Of a DNA stretch of 64,000 nucleotides, positions 7,238 through 15,565 are shown piece after piece. Made by a program: the position numbers and the translations under genes. Where the stretch lies: contig NZ_AUND01000039.1 of the NCBI RefSeq assembly GCF_000714535.1, forward strand, positions 124,001 through 188,000, written 5' to 3'. Source of the stretch: Thioclava pacifica DSM 10166. Its GTDB lineage: Bacteria > Pseudomonadota > Alphaproteobacteria > Rhodobacterales > Rhodobacteraceae. The notes below the pieces were generated by a model. It worked only from the letters and a program-made list of their open reading frames with translations, did not search any database and was not told the origin of the DNA. Numbering within the stretch: the stretch's first letter is position 1; the number at the start of each line of letters is the position of its first letter.

Positions 7238-7858
7238 ATGAACCGCCGTACCTTCCTGCTCACCACCTCGACCGGGGTTGCTCTCGTTGCCGCGCAAGGC
7301 GCCAATGCCGAGGGCCAGATGATGCAGCAGATGCCCTGGGAATGGACCGACGAGAACGGGCTTGCCCGTTTCCTCAAGAAGGACACCAACCCGCTCGAGA
7401 ACGAGTTCGAGAAATATCCGCGCTGCCCCTATTGCGGCATGATGCGTCAGATGTTCAGCCACACCCGCCAGCTCATCGTCTATGAAGATGACAGCGTGGA
7501 TGGCACCTGCTCGATCCACTGCTCGGCAATTTCGCTCTCGATCAACATGGACCGCGGTCCGAGGACGATCTACGCGGGCGATGCCGGCTCGGAAGAGAAG
7601 ATCAAGCCGCTGGCCGATACCGCCACGATGACCTTCGTGATCGACAGCAGCAAGCCGGGCACGATGACCGGCTCGTCGAAATGGGCCTATGCCGACAAGG
7701 CCAAGGCCGAGGCGGCGGCGACCCCGAGCGCGCAGCTGACCGATTTCGATGGCGCGCTGACCGTGGCCTATGTCGACATGGCCAAGGACACGATCAATAT
7801 CCGCAAGCGCCGCGCCGAGCGTCGTATGAAAGCAGGCGAGATGAAGAAGGCCGAGTAA
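7238..7858 (+). CDS. NosL-family copper-binding protein, Tat-exported (paralogue 1)
   Basis: 206 residues. It starts at ATG 7238 behind a strong AGGAGGAAAA site. The N-terminus MNRRTFLLTT matches a twin-arginine signal, cleaved near ANA (residue 24). There is no lipobox, unlike classical NosL. The metal-site region is PRCPYCGMMR (C63, C66, M68, M69), with a second cluster TCSIHC (C91, H94, C95). Met-rich GQMMQQM precedes the domain. NosL binds Cu(I) and serves as a copper chaperone for nitrous oxide reductase, but no nosZ is visible here, so this paralogue may feed another cuproenzyme. A good intrinsic terminator follows at 7876-7903, separating it partly from the second NosL gene. Confidence 0.87.
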   Translation: MNRRTFLLTTSTGVALVAAQGANAEGQMMQQMPWEWTDENGLARFLKKDTNPLENEFEKYPRCPYCGMMRQMFSHTRQLIVYEDDSVDGTCSIHCSAISLSINMDRGPRTIYAGDAGSEEKIKPLADTATMTFVIDSSKPGTMTGSSKWAYADKAKAEAAATPSAQLTDFDGALTVAYVDMAKDTINIRKRRAERRMKAGEMKKAE

Positions 7859-7875
7859 GGCCATCCATCGACAAG

Positions 7876-7903
7876 CGGGGCCGGAGCGATCCGGTCCCGT
7901 TTT
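7876..7903 (+). terminator. Intrinsic terminator/attenuator between the two NosL genes
   Basis: A 9-bp stem with one G-U pair (7876-7884 with 7891-7899) and a 6-base loop is followed by TTTT at 7900-7903. It would end or attenuate transcripts from the first NosL gene before the second NosL and the ABC genes. Confidence 0.65.
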
Positions 7904-7974
7904 CCTGCCGACACGATCCGCGAAGCTCGTCGCTCGAGCGATGACCGTCTCGCGGCCGAAAGGATAGTTCCCAG

Positions 7975-8517
7975 ATGTGCAATCACCAGAACCCGCGCCC
8001 CTCGCGCCGCCGGATGCTGGCCTTGATGGCGGCCTCCTCTGCCGCGATGGGGCTTGGCGTCACCCCGCAACTCGCACAGGCCGCGGCCACCCCGATCGAC
8101 CTGCCCAAGCCTGGCCCCAAGGATACCTGTCCGGTCTGCGGCATGTTCGTGGCGAAATACCCCGAATGGGTCGCGACCGTGCTTTACGAAGACGGCCATG
8201 CCGATCACTTCGACGGGGCCAAGGATTTCTTCAAATACCTGCACGACATGGAGAAATACGCCCAAGGTCGGACCGCCGATCAGATCAAGGGCATGGGTGT
8301 GACCGAATATTACTCGCTCAAGATGATCGAGGCGCATGGCGCGATCTATGCGATCGGCTCGGATGTGCTCGGTCCGATGGGCCACGAGCTGATCCCGCTG
8401 ATGAACGAGGCCGATGCAAGCGACTTCCTGAAAGATCACAAGGGCAAGCGCACGCTCGCCTTTGACGAGGTCAAGGACGATCTGCTGACCCGTCTCGATA
8501 ACGGCCAGACCGACTGA
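7975..8517 (+). CDS. NosL-family protein, Tat-exported (paralogue 2)
   Basis: 180 residues. The N-terminus has SRRRMLALMAAS, a twin-arginine signal, with likely cleavage at AQA near residue 37. The NosL core begins KDTCPVCGMFVAKYPEWVA (C52, C55, M57), continues with a His-containing DGHADHFDGAKDFFKYL, and later has AIYAIGSDVLGPMGHELIP. That is the normal NosL order. It has only the CxxCxM site and lacks the second Cys/His cluster of paralogue 1, so the two are not redundant copies. The stop overlaps the ATG of the next gene by one base (TGATG), tying it to the ABC system. A role as periplasmic copper donor or acceptor for that system is inferred. Confidence 0.88.
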   Translation: MCNHQNPRPSRRRMLALMAASSAAMGLGVTPQLAQAAATPIDLPKPGPKDTCPVCGMFVAKYPEWVATVLYEDGHADHFDGAKDFFKYLHDMEKYAQGRTADQIKGMGVTEYYSLKMIEAHGAIYAIGSDVLGPMGHELIPLMNEADASDFLKDHKGKRTLAFDEVKDDLLTRLDNGQTD

Positions 8518-8849
8518 TGCAGGCCCGCCGTCCCACGACCCCGGTGTTCATCGTCCTCGGCGCTCTAGCCGCGTTGCTGGCGATCGAGCTTTATTACACC
8601 GCCTTCGCCAGCGCCGCGCGCAACACGCGGCTGGCGAAGGAGGCGGGCCTCGTGCGGGCGCTCGGCCTGACCGACACGGCGCTGTTCACGGAGGCGCGCT
8701 ACACGCGCCATCCCGCGCTCGCCGATCTCAATACCCCCTTTCAGGATCACCCGATGGGCTTCGACCATTTCCCCTCGGGCACGATCGTGCCGGTGCCGGA
8801 CCTACCCGGAAACGGCTGGCTGATTTTCGAACCGGAGGCCAAGAAATGA
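8517..8849 (+). CDS. Membrane-anchored small periplasmic protein of the NosL-ABC operon
   Basis: 110 residues, not assignable to a named family. A single N-terminal transmembrane helix (FIVLGALAALLAIELYYTAF, about 11-30) precedes a short soluble domain. The domain contains the run EARYTRHPALADLNTPFQDH and then PMGFDHFPSGT, with His residues that could bind metal. No cysteine is present. It overlaps the second NosL gene by one base and the permease by four bases (ATGA), which strongly suggests that it is made together with the permease. It probably sits on the periplasmic face as an accessory subunit of the transporter. The function is unknown. Confidence 0.8.
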   Translation: MQARRPTTPVFIVLGALAALLAIELYYTAFASAARNTRLAKEAGLVRALGLTDTALFTEARYTRHPALADLNTPFQDHPMGFDHFPSGTIVPVPDLPGNGWLIFEPEAKK

Positions 8850-9988
8850 CCCCGTGGCTTCGCCGCCAGCGTGCGCTGGCCGATTACACTCTGGCCTCGC
8901 TCGCGCGGCGCAAAGGCAAGAATATCGCGCTGGTCGCGGTCTATGCGATCGTCGTCTTCGTGCTGGCCTCGGCAATGTTCTTCGCGGCTTCGCTGCGCTT
9001 CGAGACCTCTGCGGTGCTGCGCGACGCGCCCGAGGTGACGGTGCAGAAGATCACGATGGGGCGGCAGGATCTGATCGAGGGTTCGGTCGCCGAGGAGATC
9101 GGCAAGATCCGGGGCGTGACCTCGGCCAAGCCGCGTCTTTGGGGCTATTATTACGACCGGATCGTGGGGGCCAATTACACGGTGATGGTGCCCGATGACC
9201 CCGAGATGATCCCCGAACCCGGCTCGGTCATCGTGGGCGAGGGCATTCCGCGCGCGCGCGGCTTCAAATGGTCCGGCGCGCCCTTGTTCCTCTCGCGCTA
9301 CGAGGGGGATCTGAAACGCTTCGATGTCGCGCGCGCCTTCGAGAGCGACTCCGCGCTGATGACCTCGGATCTGATGCTGATGAACGAGGCCGATTTTCGC
9401 GATTTCTTCGAGATCCCGGCCGGCCTTTATACCGATGTCGTGGCGACGGTCCGCAACCCCAACGAGGTCGCCACCATCGTCGAGAAAGGCTCGAACGCGC
9501 TGCCGCAGATGCGCTTTGTTACCCGCAGCGATATCGAGCGGACCTATCAGAAGCTCTTCGACTGGCGCGAGGGGCTGTTGGCCGCGCTCGCCGCCGCGGG
9601 CATCCTCGCCTTCGTGATTTTCGCGGCCGAAAAAGCCTCGGGTCTCTCGGCCGAGGAAATGCGCGAGATCGGTATTCTCAAGGCGGTCGGCTGGGATACG
9701 CGCGACGTGATCGCGATGAAGCTCTGGGAGGGCGGGCTCGTCTCGCTCGGGGCGTTTCTGCTCGGCACCGTCACCGCCTTCGCCCATGTGTTCTTCTTCG
9801 GCGCGCCACTCTTTGCACCGATCCTGAAAGGCTGGGCGGTGATCTACCCCGATTTCGCGCTCGCGCCTCATGTGGACGGGCTCGAACTGTTGACCTTGGC
9901 GCTTCTGACCATCGTGCCCTATATCGCCGCGACCCTCGTGCCGATCTGGCGCGTCGCCTCGGGCGATCCCGATGCGGTCATGCGGTGA
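8846..9988 (+). CDS. FtsX/MacB-type ABC transporter permease
   Basis: 380 residues. The N-terminal amphipathic/TM segment (IALVAVYAIVVFVLASAMFFAASL, about 28-51) is followed by a periplasmic domain of roughly 180 residues. It then has the FtsX-type three-helix block that includes GLLAALAAAGILAFVIFAAEKASG and the EEMREIGILKAVGWDTRDVIAMKLWEG coupling segment. The EIGILKAxGW sequence is the hallmark of MacB/FtsX/LolC-type permeases, which usually move ligands within or out of the envelope rather than import solutes. It partners with the ATPase that starts 10 bases later. With two NosL proteins upstream, an envelope copper or apo-protein handling role is the leading inference; related permeases occur in other metal-associated operons. 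Confidence 0.88.
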   Translation: MTPWLRRQRALADYTLASLARRKGKNIALVAVYAIVVFVLASAMFFAASLRFETSAVLRDAPEVTVQKITMGRQDLIEGSVAEEIGKIRGVTSAKPRLWGYYYDRIVGANYTVMVPDDPEMIPEPGSVIVGEGIPRARGFKWSGAPLFLSRYEGDLKRFDVARAFESDSALMTSDLMLMNEADFRDFFEIPAGLYTDVVATVRNPNEVATIVEKGSNALPQMRFVTRSDIERTYQKLFDWREGLLAALAAAGILAFVIFAAEKASGLSAEEMREIGILKAVGWDTRDVIAMKLWEGGLVSLGAFLLGTVTAFAHVFFFGAPLFAPILKGWAVIYPDFALAPHVDGLELLTLALLTIVPYIAATLVPIWRVASGDPDAVMR

Positions 9989-9998
9989 GGAGGGGAAG

Positions 9999-10679
9999 AT
10001 GATCACACTTACATCCGTCACCAAGCTTTACAACGAGGGCCGCCCGAACGAGGTGCAGGCGCTCAAGGGCATCGACCTGACGATCGCGCGCGACGCAATC
10101 ACCGTTCTGAAGGGCCCGTCGGGCTCGGGCAAGACGACACTTCTGTCCATCGTTGCCTGCATGGCGCGGCCCACCACCGGCCGCGTGACGCTCGACGGCG
10201 AAGTGGTCTCGGGCCTGCCCGAACGCTTCCTGACCGAGCTGCGCCGGACCACTTTCGGCTTCGTCTTCCAGCGTTTCAACCTGATCCGGGGCCTCTCCGT
10301 GATCGAGAACGTGATGCTGCCTGCAGCTCCCTTGGGCGGCGATCATGCGAAGGTGCGCGAACGTGCGCTGGAGCGGCTCGCGGCGCTCGATCTGGCCGAC
10401 AAGGCTCAGATGCCGGTCGAGTTCCTCTCGGGTGGCGAGACCCAGCGCGCCGCCATTGCCCGCGCGCTGATCAACGACGCGCCGATCGTGATTGCCGACG
10501 AGCCGACCGCGAACCTCGACACCGATCTGACCATGCGTTTCCTCGAAATCGTCCGGGCGCTGCGGGCCGAGGGCAAGACCGTCATCATGACCTCGCATGA
10601 CCCGCGCATCTGGGATGCCGAAGGTGTGGATGCGGTGGTCGAGATGCGCGACGGCGCGATCTTCGGAGAATTCGCATGA
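9999..10679 (+). CDS. ABC transporter ATP-binding protein, LolD/MacB type
   Basis: 226 residues starting at ATG 9999 behind GAGGAGGGG. The Walker A motif is GPSGSGKTT, the Q-loop lies in FVFQRFNLI, the signature is LSGGETQR, Walker B is VIADEPTANLD, and the switch His is in TSHDPR. The size and sequence match the LolD/MacB/FtsE subfamily that powers FtsX-type permeases by mechanical transmission. It overlaps the following membrane protein gene by four bases. It is the energy-providing subunit of the operon's transporter. Confidence 0.93.
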   Translation: MITLTSVTKLYNEGRPNEVQALKGIDLTIARDAITVLKGPSGSGKTTLLSIVACMARPTTGRVTLDGEVVSGLPERFLTELRRTTFGFVFQRFNLIRGLSVIENVMLPAAPLGGDHAKVRERALERLAALDLADKAQMPVEFLSGGETQRAAIARALINDAPIVIADEPTANLDTDLTMRFLEIVRALRAEGKTVIMTSHDPRIWDAEGVDAVVEMRDGAIFGEFA

Positions 10680-11674
10680 TCTTCCAGACCCCGATCATGG
10701 CGCTTTTGCTGGTCGCCGGGCTTGCGAGCCTCACCGCGCTCTGGTCCGGCGGTTTCGCGGTGCAGGTGCTGCGGCGCTGGAACCTCGCCGATATGAGCCG
10801 CGCCCAGTTGCAGCGCGAGCGCGCGACCGAACTGGTCTCGACCCTCTTCGCCGCTGTCATGCTGGCGGAACTCGCGGCGCTTCTGCTGTTCGTCTTCAAT
10901 GCCGACCGGATGGCGTCGCTCTTCGTGGGGGCGATGTGCGCGGTGGGTACGCTCAACGTGAACGGTTACGGCTTCCCGGCGCTCTATCTGAAAATCGGGG
11001 TGTTCTTTGCGGCGACGCTCTGGCTGATGCTCGATAGGGCCGACCGGATGGGCCGCGACTACCCGCTGACCAAGGTGAAATACGGCGTCATGCTCGCCAT
11101 CGTGCCGCTGGTTCTGGCGGATGCGGGTACGGAGCTGGCCTATTTTCTCAACATGCACACGGATGTCATCACGTCGTGCTGTTCCAAGCTGTTCACGCCT
11201 GCCAATGCGGGGCTCGCCAACGAGATGGCCTCGATCGGGCCGGGGATGTCGCTCTGGCTGCTGGGGTTTGCAGGTCTCGCCGTGGCCGTGTCGGGGGCGG
11301 TGGTGCTCTGGAGCGGGCGCGGAGCGCTCGCCTATGCGTTCCTTTCGGCGCTGATGTTCGCGCTGGCGCTCACGGCGGTGGTTTCGGTGATCGCGCCCTA
11401 TATTTACGAATATCCCAACCACCATTGCCCGTTCTGCATCCTCAAGCCGGAATACAATTACTACGGCTATGCGCTTTATATCCCCCTGTTTCTCGGGACA
11501 GGGCTGGGCGTGGGCGCGGGGATGCTGTCGCTCTTTCGCAATCGTGAGAGCCTTGCGGACAAGCTGCCCGCGATGATCCGGCGGCAGGTGATCTGGTCGA
11601 TGGCGGGGTTTGCAGGATTCGGGCTCGCGACGCTCTACGCGATCGCTTCGTCGAACCTGATCATCTTCGGGTGA
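10676..11674 (+). CDS. Polytopic membrane protein with CC and HHCPFC motifs, unknown family
   Basis: 332 residues with about eight or nine hydrophobic segments. I do not recognise a named family. Two motif clusters stand out. TSCCSKLF contains adjacent cysteines at 168-169. NHHCPFCILKPEYNYYGY contains H249, H250, C251 and C254. Both lie in loops between membrane helices and could form a metal or disulfide site; the CxxC beside two His recalls thiol-redox or Cu(I) sites. A further Cys lies at 88. It is the last gene of the NosL-ABC operon, overlaps the ATPase by four bases, and is followed at once by an intrinsic terminator. Plausible roles are a copper permease, an electron conduit or a thiol oxidoreductase. 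Each is inference. Confidence 0.82.
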   Translation: MIFQTPIMALLLVAGLASLTALWSGGFAVQVLRRWNLADMSRAQLQRERATELVSTLFAAVMLAELAALLLFVFNADRMASLFVGAMCAVGTLNVNGYGFPALYLKIGVFFAATLWLMLDRADRMGRDYPLTKVKYGVMLAIVPLVLADAGTELAYFLNMHTDVITSCCSKLFTPANAGLANEMASIGPGMSLWLLGFAGLAVAVSGAVVLWSGRGALAYAFLSALMFALALTAVVSVIAPYIYEYPNHHCPFCILKPEYNYYGYALYIPLFLGTGLGVGAGMLSLFRNRESLADKLPAMIRRQVIWSMAGFAGFGLATLYAIASSNLIIFG

Positions 11675-11677
11675 ACT

Positions 11678-11708
11678 GCCTGCGGGAAACCCCACTCGCG
11701 GGCTTTTT
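11678..11708 (+). terminator. Intrinsic terminator ending the NosL-ABC operon
   Basis: A stem of about nine pairs (two of them G-U) starts at 11678, and its right arm ends at 11703. It is followed directly by TTTTT. It begins three bases after the stop of the last operon gene and separates the system from ftsW. Confidence 0.75.
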
Positions 11709-11793
11709 CCTAGTCAGGCCAAAGCTTTTGGTCTAGATTCTTCCTCAGACCCGGCAAACGGGCGCATTCGAGGCAGAAACGGCAGTATAGCCC

Positions 11794-12960
11794 ATGACAG
11801 AAATGGCATTCGGCACCGTCCCCGTGCGGGCCGGTGAACCCATCCTTCCGAAATGGTGGCGCACCATCGACAAATGGGCGCTCGGCGCGGTGATGATGCT
11901 CTTCGGCCTTGGCATGTTGCTGGGGTTGGCGGCCTCGGTGCCGCTGGCGGAGCGCAACGGGCTCGAACCCTTCTACTATGTCAAACGTCAGGCGGTATTC
12001 GGCACGCTCGCGCTGGTGGTGATGTTCGCGATGTCGATGCTCGATCCCAAGCAGATCCGCCGCATCGGCGTAATCGGTTTCGCGGGCGCCTTCATCGCCG
12101 TGATGCTGCTGCCGGTTCTGGGTACTGATTTCGGCAAAGGGGCCGTGCGCTGGTATTCCTTCGGCTTTGCCTCGATCCAGCCATCGGAGTTTCTCAAGCC
12201 CGGTTTCGTGATCATCTCGGCCTGGTTCATGGCCGCGGCCCATGAGGTGGGCGGACCCAAGGGGCGGCTTTATTCCTTCCTGCTGATGGCGATCATCGTG
12301 GTCGCGTTGGCGCTGCAACCCGATTTCGGGCAGGCCTCGCTGGTGCTCTTTGCCTGGTCGGTGATGTATTTCATCTCGGGCGCGCCGATCGCGCTGCTGA
12401 CCGGGATCGGCGCGATGACCGTCGCGGGCGGCTTCTTCGCCTATAACTTCTCCGAACATTTCGCGCGCCGGATCAACGGCTTCCTGTCGACCGAAGTCGA
12501 TCCGCGCACGCAGATCGGCTACGCCACGAACGCCATTCAAGAAGGCGGGTTCTTCGGGGTCGGCGTGGGGCAGGGCTCGGTGAAATGGTCTCTGCCCGAT
12601 GCGCATACCGATTTCATCATCGCGGTCGCGGCCGAGGAATACGGGCTCATTCTCGTTCTCTGCATCATCGCGCTTTACGCGACCGTTGTGATCCGCTCGC
12701 TCCTGCGCCTGATGCGGGAGCGCGACCCCTTCACCCGGCTCGCCGGTGCGGGGCTGGCCTGCGCTTTCGGCGTGCAGGCGATCATCAACATGGGCGTTGC
12801 GGTGCGTCTTTTGCCCGCGAAAGGCATGACTTTGCCGTTCGTCAGTTACGGTGGCTCTTCGGTCATTGCCTCGGGGATCGCGGTGGGTATGTTGCTCGCG
12901 CTGACTCGCACCCGGCCGCAAGGGCAGATTTCGGATATTCTCGCCCGGCGCGGCCGCTAA
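11794..12960 (+). CDS. ftsW: Peptidoglycan glycosyltransferase / SEDS protein FtsW
   Basis: 388 residues with about ten transmembrane helices. FtsW polymerises lipid II at the division septum with its cognate penicillin-binding protein. SEDS signatures are visible: [21 protein letters not shown], and [15 protein letters not shown] with the conserved Asp in the catalytic loop. The C-terminal [23 protein letters not shown] is also typical. It is the first gene of the cell-wall/division cluster in this window; mraY and murD, which often precede it in relatives, are not here. murG follows 16 bases downstream. Confidence 0.96.
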   Translation: MTEMAFGTVPVRAGEPILPKWWRTIDKWALGAVMMLFGLGMLLGLAASVPLAERNGLEPFYYVKRQAVFGTLALVVMFAMSMLDPKQIRRIGVIGFAGAFIAVMLLPVLGTDFGKGAVRWYSFGFASIQPSEFLKPGFVIISAWFMAAAHEVGGPKGRLYSFLLMAIIVVALALQPDFGQASLVLFAWSVMYFISGAPIALLTGIGAMTVAGGFFAYNFSEHFARRINGFLSTEVDPRTQIGYATNAIQEGGFFGVGVGQGSVKWSLPDAHTDFIIAVAAEEYGLILVLCIIALYATVVIRSLLRLMRERDPFTRLAGAGLACAFGVQAIINMGVAVRLLPAKGMTLPFVSYGGSSVIASGIAVGMLLALTRTRPQGQISDILARRGR

Positions 12961-12976
12961 TCCTCAGGAGGGGGAT

Positions 12977-14080
12977 ATGGCCAAGGACACGACCCCGCTA
13001 CTTCTGATCGCCGCGGGCGGCACGGGCGGGCATATGTTCCCCGCGCAGGCGCTGGCCGAGGCGATGGTGCGCCGCGGTTGGCGGGTGAAGCTGTCCACCG
13101 ACGCGCGCGGGGCGCGCTACGCGGGCGGCTTTCCACATGTGGTGACGGTCGAGCAGGTGGCTTCGGCGACGTTTGCGCGCGGCGGTGCGCTCGGCAAGCT
13201 GGGCGTGCCGTTCAAGATCCTGGGCGGCATGGCCTCGGCCATCGGGCGCAATCTCTCGGACAAGCCGAGCGTCGTGGTGGGCTTCGGCGGCTACCCGACG
13301 ATCCCGGCGCTCTCCTCGGCCGTGTTCCTCGGCATCCCGCGCGCGATCCATGAACAGAACGGCATCATGGGCAAGGTGAACCGGGTCTTCGCGAAGAAGG
13401 TGAACCGGTTTGCCTGCGGCACCTGGCCGACCGATCTGCCCGAGGGCGTGCAGGGCGAGCATACCGGCAATCCGGTGCGCGCCGCCGTGCTGGAGCGCGC
13501 CGGCGCCGCCTATATCCCTCCCGGCGATTATCCGATGTCGGTCCTCGTGATCGGCGGCTCTCAGGGCGCGCGGATCTTGTCGGACACGGTCCCGGCGGCG
13601 CTTGCGAGCCTGCCCGAGCGTGCCCGCGCCAATCTGCGCGTCGCCCATCAGGCGCGCCCCGAAGACCTCGACCGGGTCGTGGCCGCCTATGAAGAAGCGG
13701 GCATCACGGCCGAGGTCGAACCCTTCTTCAACGACGTGCCGCGCCGTCTAAGCGAATGCCAGCTGGTAATCTCGCGCGCAGGCGCCTCGTCGGTTGCCGA
13801 TATCTCGATCATCGGCCGTCCCGCGATCCTGATCCCTTACGCGGCTGCCGCAGGCGATCACCAGAGCGCCAACGCGCGCGGACTGGCTCAGGCAGGGGGC
13901 GCGATCGTGATCCCCGAAAGCCAGCTCTCGCCCGAGAGCCTCGCGGAACAGATCTCACTGGTGCTGGACAACCCCCATGGCGCGTTGCAGATGTCGCGCG
14001 CCGCCCTGTCCTACGGGGTGCCCGACGCCACCGATCGGCTTGTTGCCCTCGTCGAAGACCTAGCAGGAAAGAATAAATGA
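12977..14080 (+). CDS. murG: UDP-N-acetylglucosamine--lipid I transferase MurG
   Basis: 367 residues. It transfers GlcNAc from UDP-GlcNAc to lipid I, making lipid II on the inner face of the membrane. The N-terminal [17 protein letters not shown] loop and GFGGYPTIP are the lipid-facing GGxGGH signature. [11 protein letters not shown] and the second-domain [10 protein letters not shown] and [12 protein letters not shown] segments (UDP-GlcNAc site) are diagnostic. A strong AGGAGGGGG precedes the ATG. The 4-base overlap with murC (ATGA) indicates coupled translation within the dcw cluster. Length matches the family. Confidence 0.97.
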   Translation: MAKDTTPLLLIAAGGTGGHMFPAQALAEAMVRRGWRVKLSTDARGARYAGGFPHVVTVEQVASATFARGGALGKLGVPFKILGGMASAIGRNLSDKPSVVVGFGGYPTIPALSSAVFLGIPRAIHEQNGIMGKVNRVFAKKVNRFACGTWPTDLPEGVQGEHTGNPVRAAVLERAGAAYIPPGDYPMSVLVIGGSQGARILSDTVPAALASLPERARANLRVAHQARPEDLDRVVAAYEEAGITAEVEPFFNDVPRRLSECQLVISRAGASSVADISIIGRPAILIPYAAAAGDHQSANARGLAQAGGAIVIPESQLSPESLAEQISLVLDNPHGALQMSRAALSYGVPDATDRLVALVEDLAGKNK

Positions 14081-15486
14081 ACGCGACCAAACTGCCCGGA
14101 GAACTCGGCCCCATCCATTTCGTCGGCATCGGCGGGATCGGCATGTCGGGCATCGCGGAAGTCCTGATGACCCAAGGCTTCACGGTGCAGGGCTCGGATG
14201 CGAAAGCCTCGAAGATCACCGACCGTCTGGCGAAACTGGGCGCGACCATCTTCGAAGGCCAGCGCGCCGAGAATATCGGCGAGGCGGCAGTGGTGGTGAT
14301 CTCCACCGCGATCAAGCCGGGCAATCCGGAACTGGAAGAAGCGCGCCGTCGCGGCCTCCCGGTCGTGCGCCGCGCCGAGATGCTGGCCGAGCTGATGCGG
14401 CTCAAGTCGAACATTGCGATCGCGGGCACGCATGGGAAAACCACCACGACGACGATGGTGGCGACGCTTCTGGACAAGGGCAATTTCGACCCGACCGTCA
14501 TCAATGGCGGGATCATCCACGCCTATGGCTCGAACGCACGCGCGGGCGCGGGCGAATGGATGGTGGTCGAGGCCGACGAGAGCGACGGCTCGTTCAACCG
14601 ACTGCCCGCGACGATCGCCATCGTCACCAATATCGACCCCGAGCATATGGAGCACTGGCACTCCTTCGACGCGCTGCGCAAAGGGTTCTACGATTTCGTC
14701 TCGAACATCCCGTTCTACGGGCTCGCGGTCTGCTGCACCGATCACCCCGAGGTGCAGACGCTGGTGGGCAAGCTCAACGATCGCCGCGTCGTGACCTTCG
14801 GCTTCAACGCGCAGGCCGATGTGCGCGCGCTGAACCTGCGCTACGAGGCGGGTGTCGCGCATTTCGACATCGCGCTGCAGGGCGAAGAGGACAAGCCGGT
14901 GATCGAGGGCTGCACGCTGCCGATGCCGGGCGATCACAACGTCTCGAACGCGCTGGCCGCCGTCGCCGTCGCGCGCCATCTGGGCATGAAGAAAGACGAG
15001 ATCCGCGAGGCGCTGGCGAATTTCGGCGGCGTGAACCGGCGCTTCACCAAGGTGGGCGAGGTTCTGGGCGGCGTCACGATCATCGACGATTACGGCCACC
15101 ATCCGGTCGAGATCGCGGCCGTTCTGAAAGCCGCGCGTCAGGCGGTGCAACCCGGCGCGCGGGTGATCGCGGTGCATCAGCCGCACCGCTATTCGCGCCT
15201 GCATTCGCTGTTCGACGATTTCTGCACCTGCTTCAACGAGGCCGATGTGGTCGCCATCGCCGAGGTCTTTTCGGCGGGCGAGGAACCGATCGAGGGCGCG
15301 AGCCGCGATGATCTCGTGGCCGGGCTGATCGCGCATGGCCATCGTCATGCGCGTGCCATCATCTCGGAAGAAGATCTGGCCCGGTTGGTGCGCGAACAGG
15401 CGCGGCCCGGCGATATCGTGGTCTGCCTCGGGGCGGGGACGATCTCGACCTGGGCGAACAATCTGCCCGCGAAGCTGGGGGGCTGA
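14077..15486 (+). CDS. murC: UDP-N-acetylmuramate--L-alanine ligase
   Basis: 469 residues. It adds L-alanine to UDP-MurNAc using ATP, the first peptide step of wall precursor synthesis. [14 protein letters not shown] near the N-terminus is the Rossmann-like UDP-binding loop. [11 protein letters not shown] is the Mur ligase P-loop, and EADESDGSF and DDYGHHPVE are central-domain signatures. The C-terminal HQPHRYSRL and GAGTISTW complete the family pattern. It overlaps murG by four bases. Normal length, no disruption. It is followed by 79 bases, then an amino-acid transporter gene rather than murB directly. Confidence 0.97.
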   Translation: MNATKLPGELGPIHFVGIGGIGMSGIAEVLMTQGFTVQGSDAKASKITDRLAKLGATIFEGQRAENIGEAAVVVISTAIKPGNPELEEARRRGLPVVRRAEMLAELMRLKSNIAIAGTHGKTTTTTMVATLLDKGNFDPTVINGGIIHAYGSNARAGAGEWMVVEADESDGSFNRLPATIAIVTNIDPEHMEHWHSFDALRKGFYDFVSNIPFYGLAVCCTDHPEVQTLVGKLNDRRVVTFGFNAQADVRALNLRYEAGVAHFDIALQGEEDKPVIEGCTLPMPGDHNVSNALAAVAVARHLGMKKDEIREALANFGGVNRRFTKVGEVLGGVTIIDDYGHHPVEIAAVLKAARQAVQPGARVIAVHQPHRYSRLHSLFDDFCTCFNEADVVAIAEVFSAGEEPIEGASRDDLVAGLIAHGHRHARAIISEEDLARLVREQARPGDIVVCLGAGTISTWANNLPAKLGG

Positions 15487-15565
15487 GCGGGCGCCGGGCG
15501 CGTCCCGGCGGAAAACACAACTGCGGCGCTGCCACGTCGAGCGATTGGGCAAGGGATGCCGCGTC

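Noticed and set aside
6680-11674. Calling the NosL-ABC operon a nitrous oxide reductase (nos) maturation cluster
   Set aside because: No nosZ, nosR or nosD beta-helix protein is present and the permease is FtsX-type, not NosY-type. The resemblance is limited to NosL and a generic ABC ATPase.
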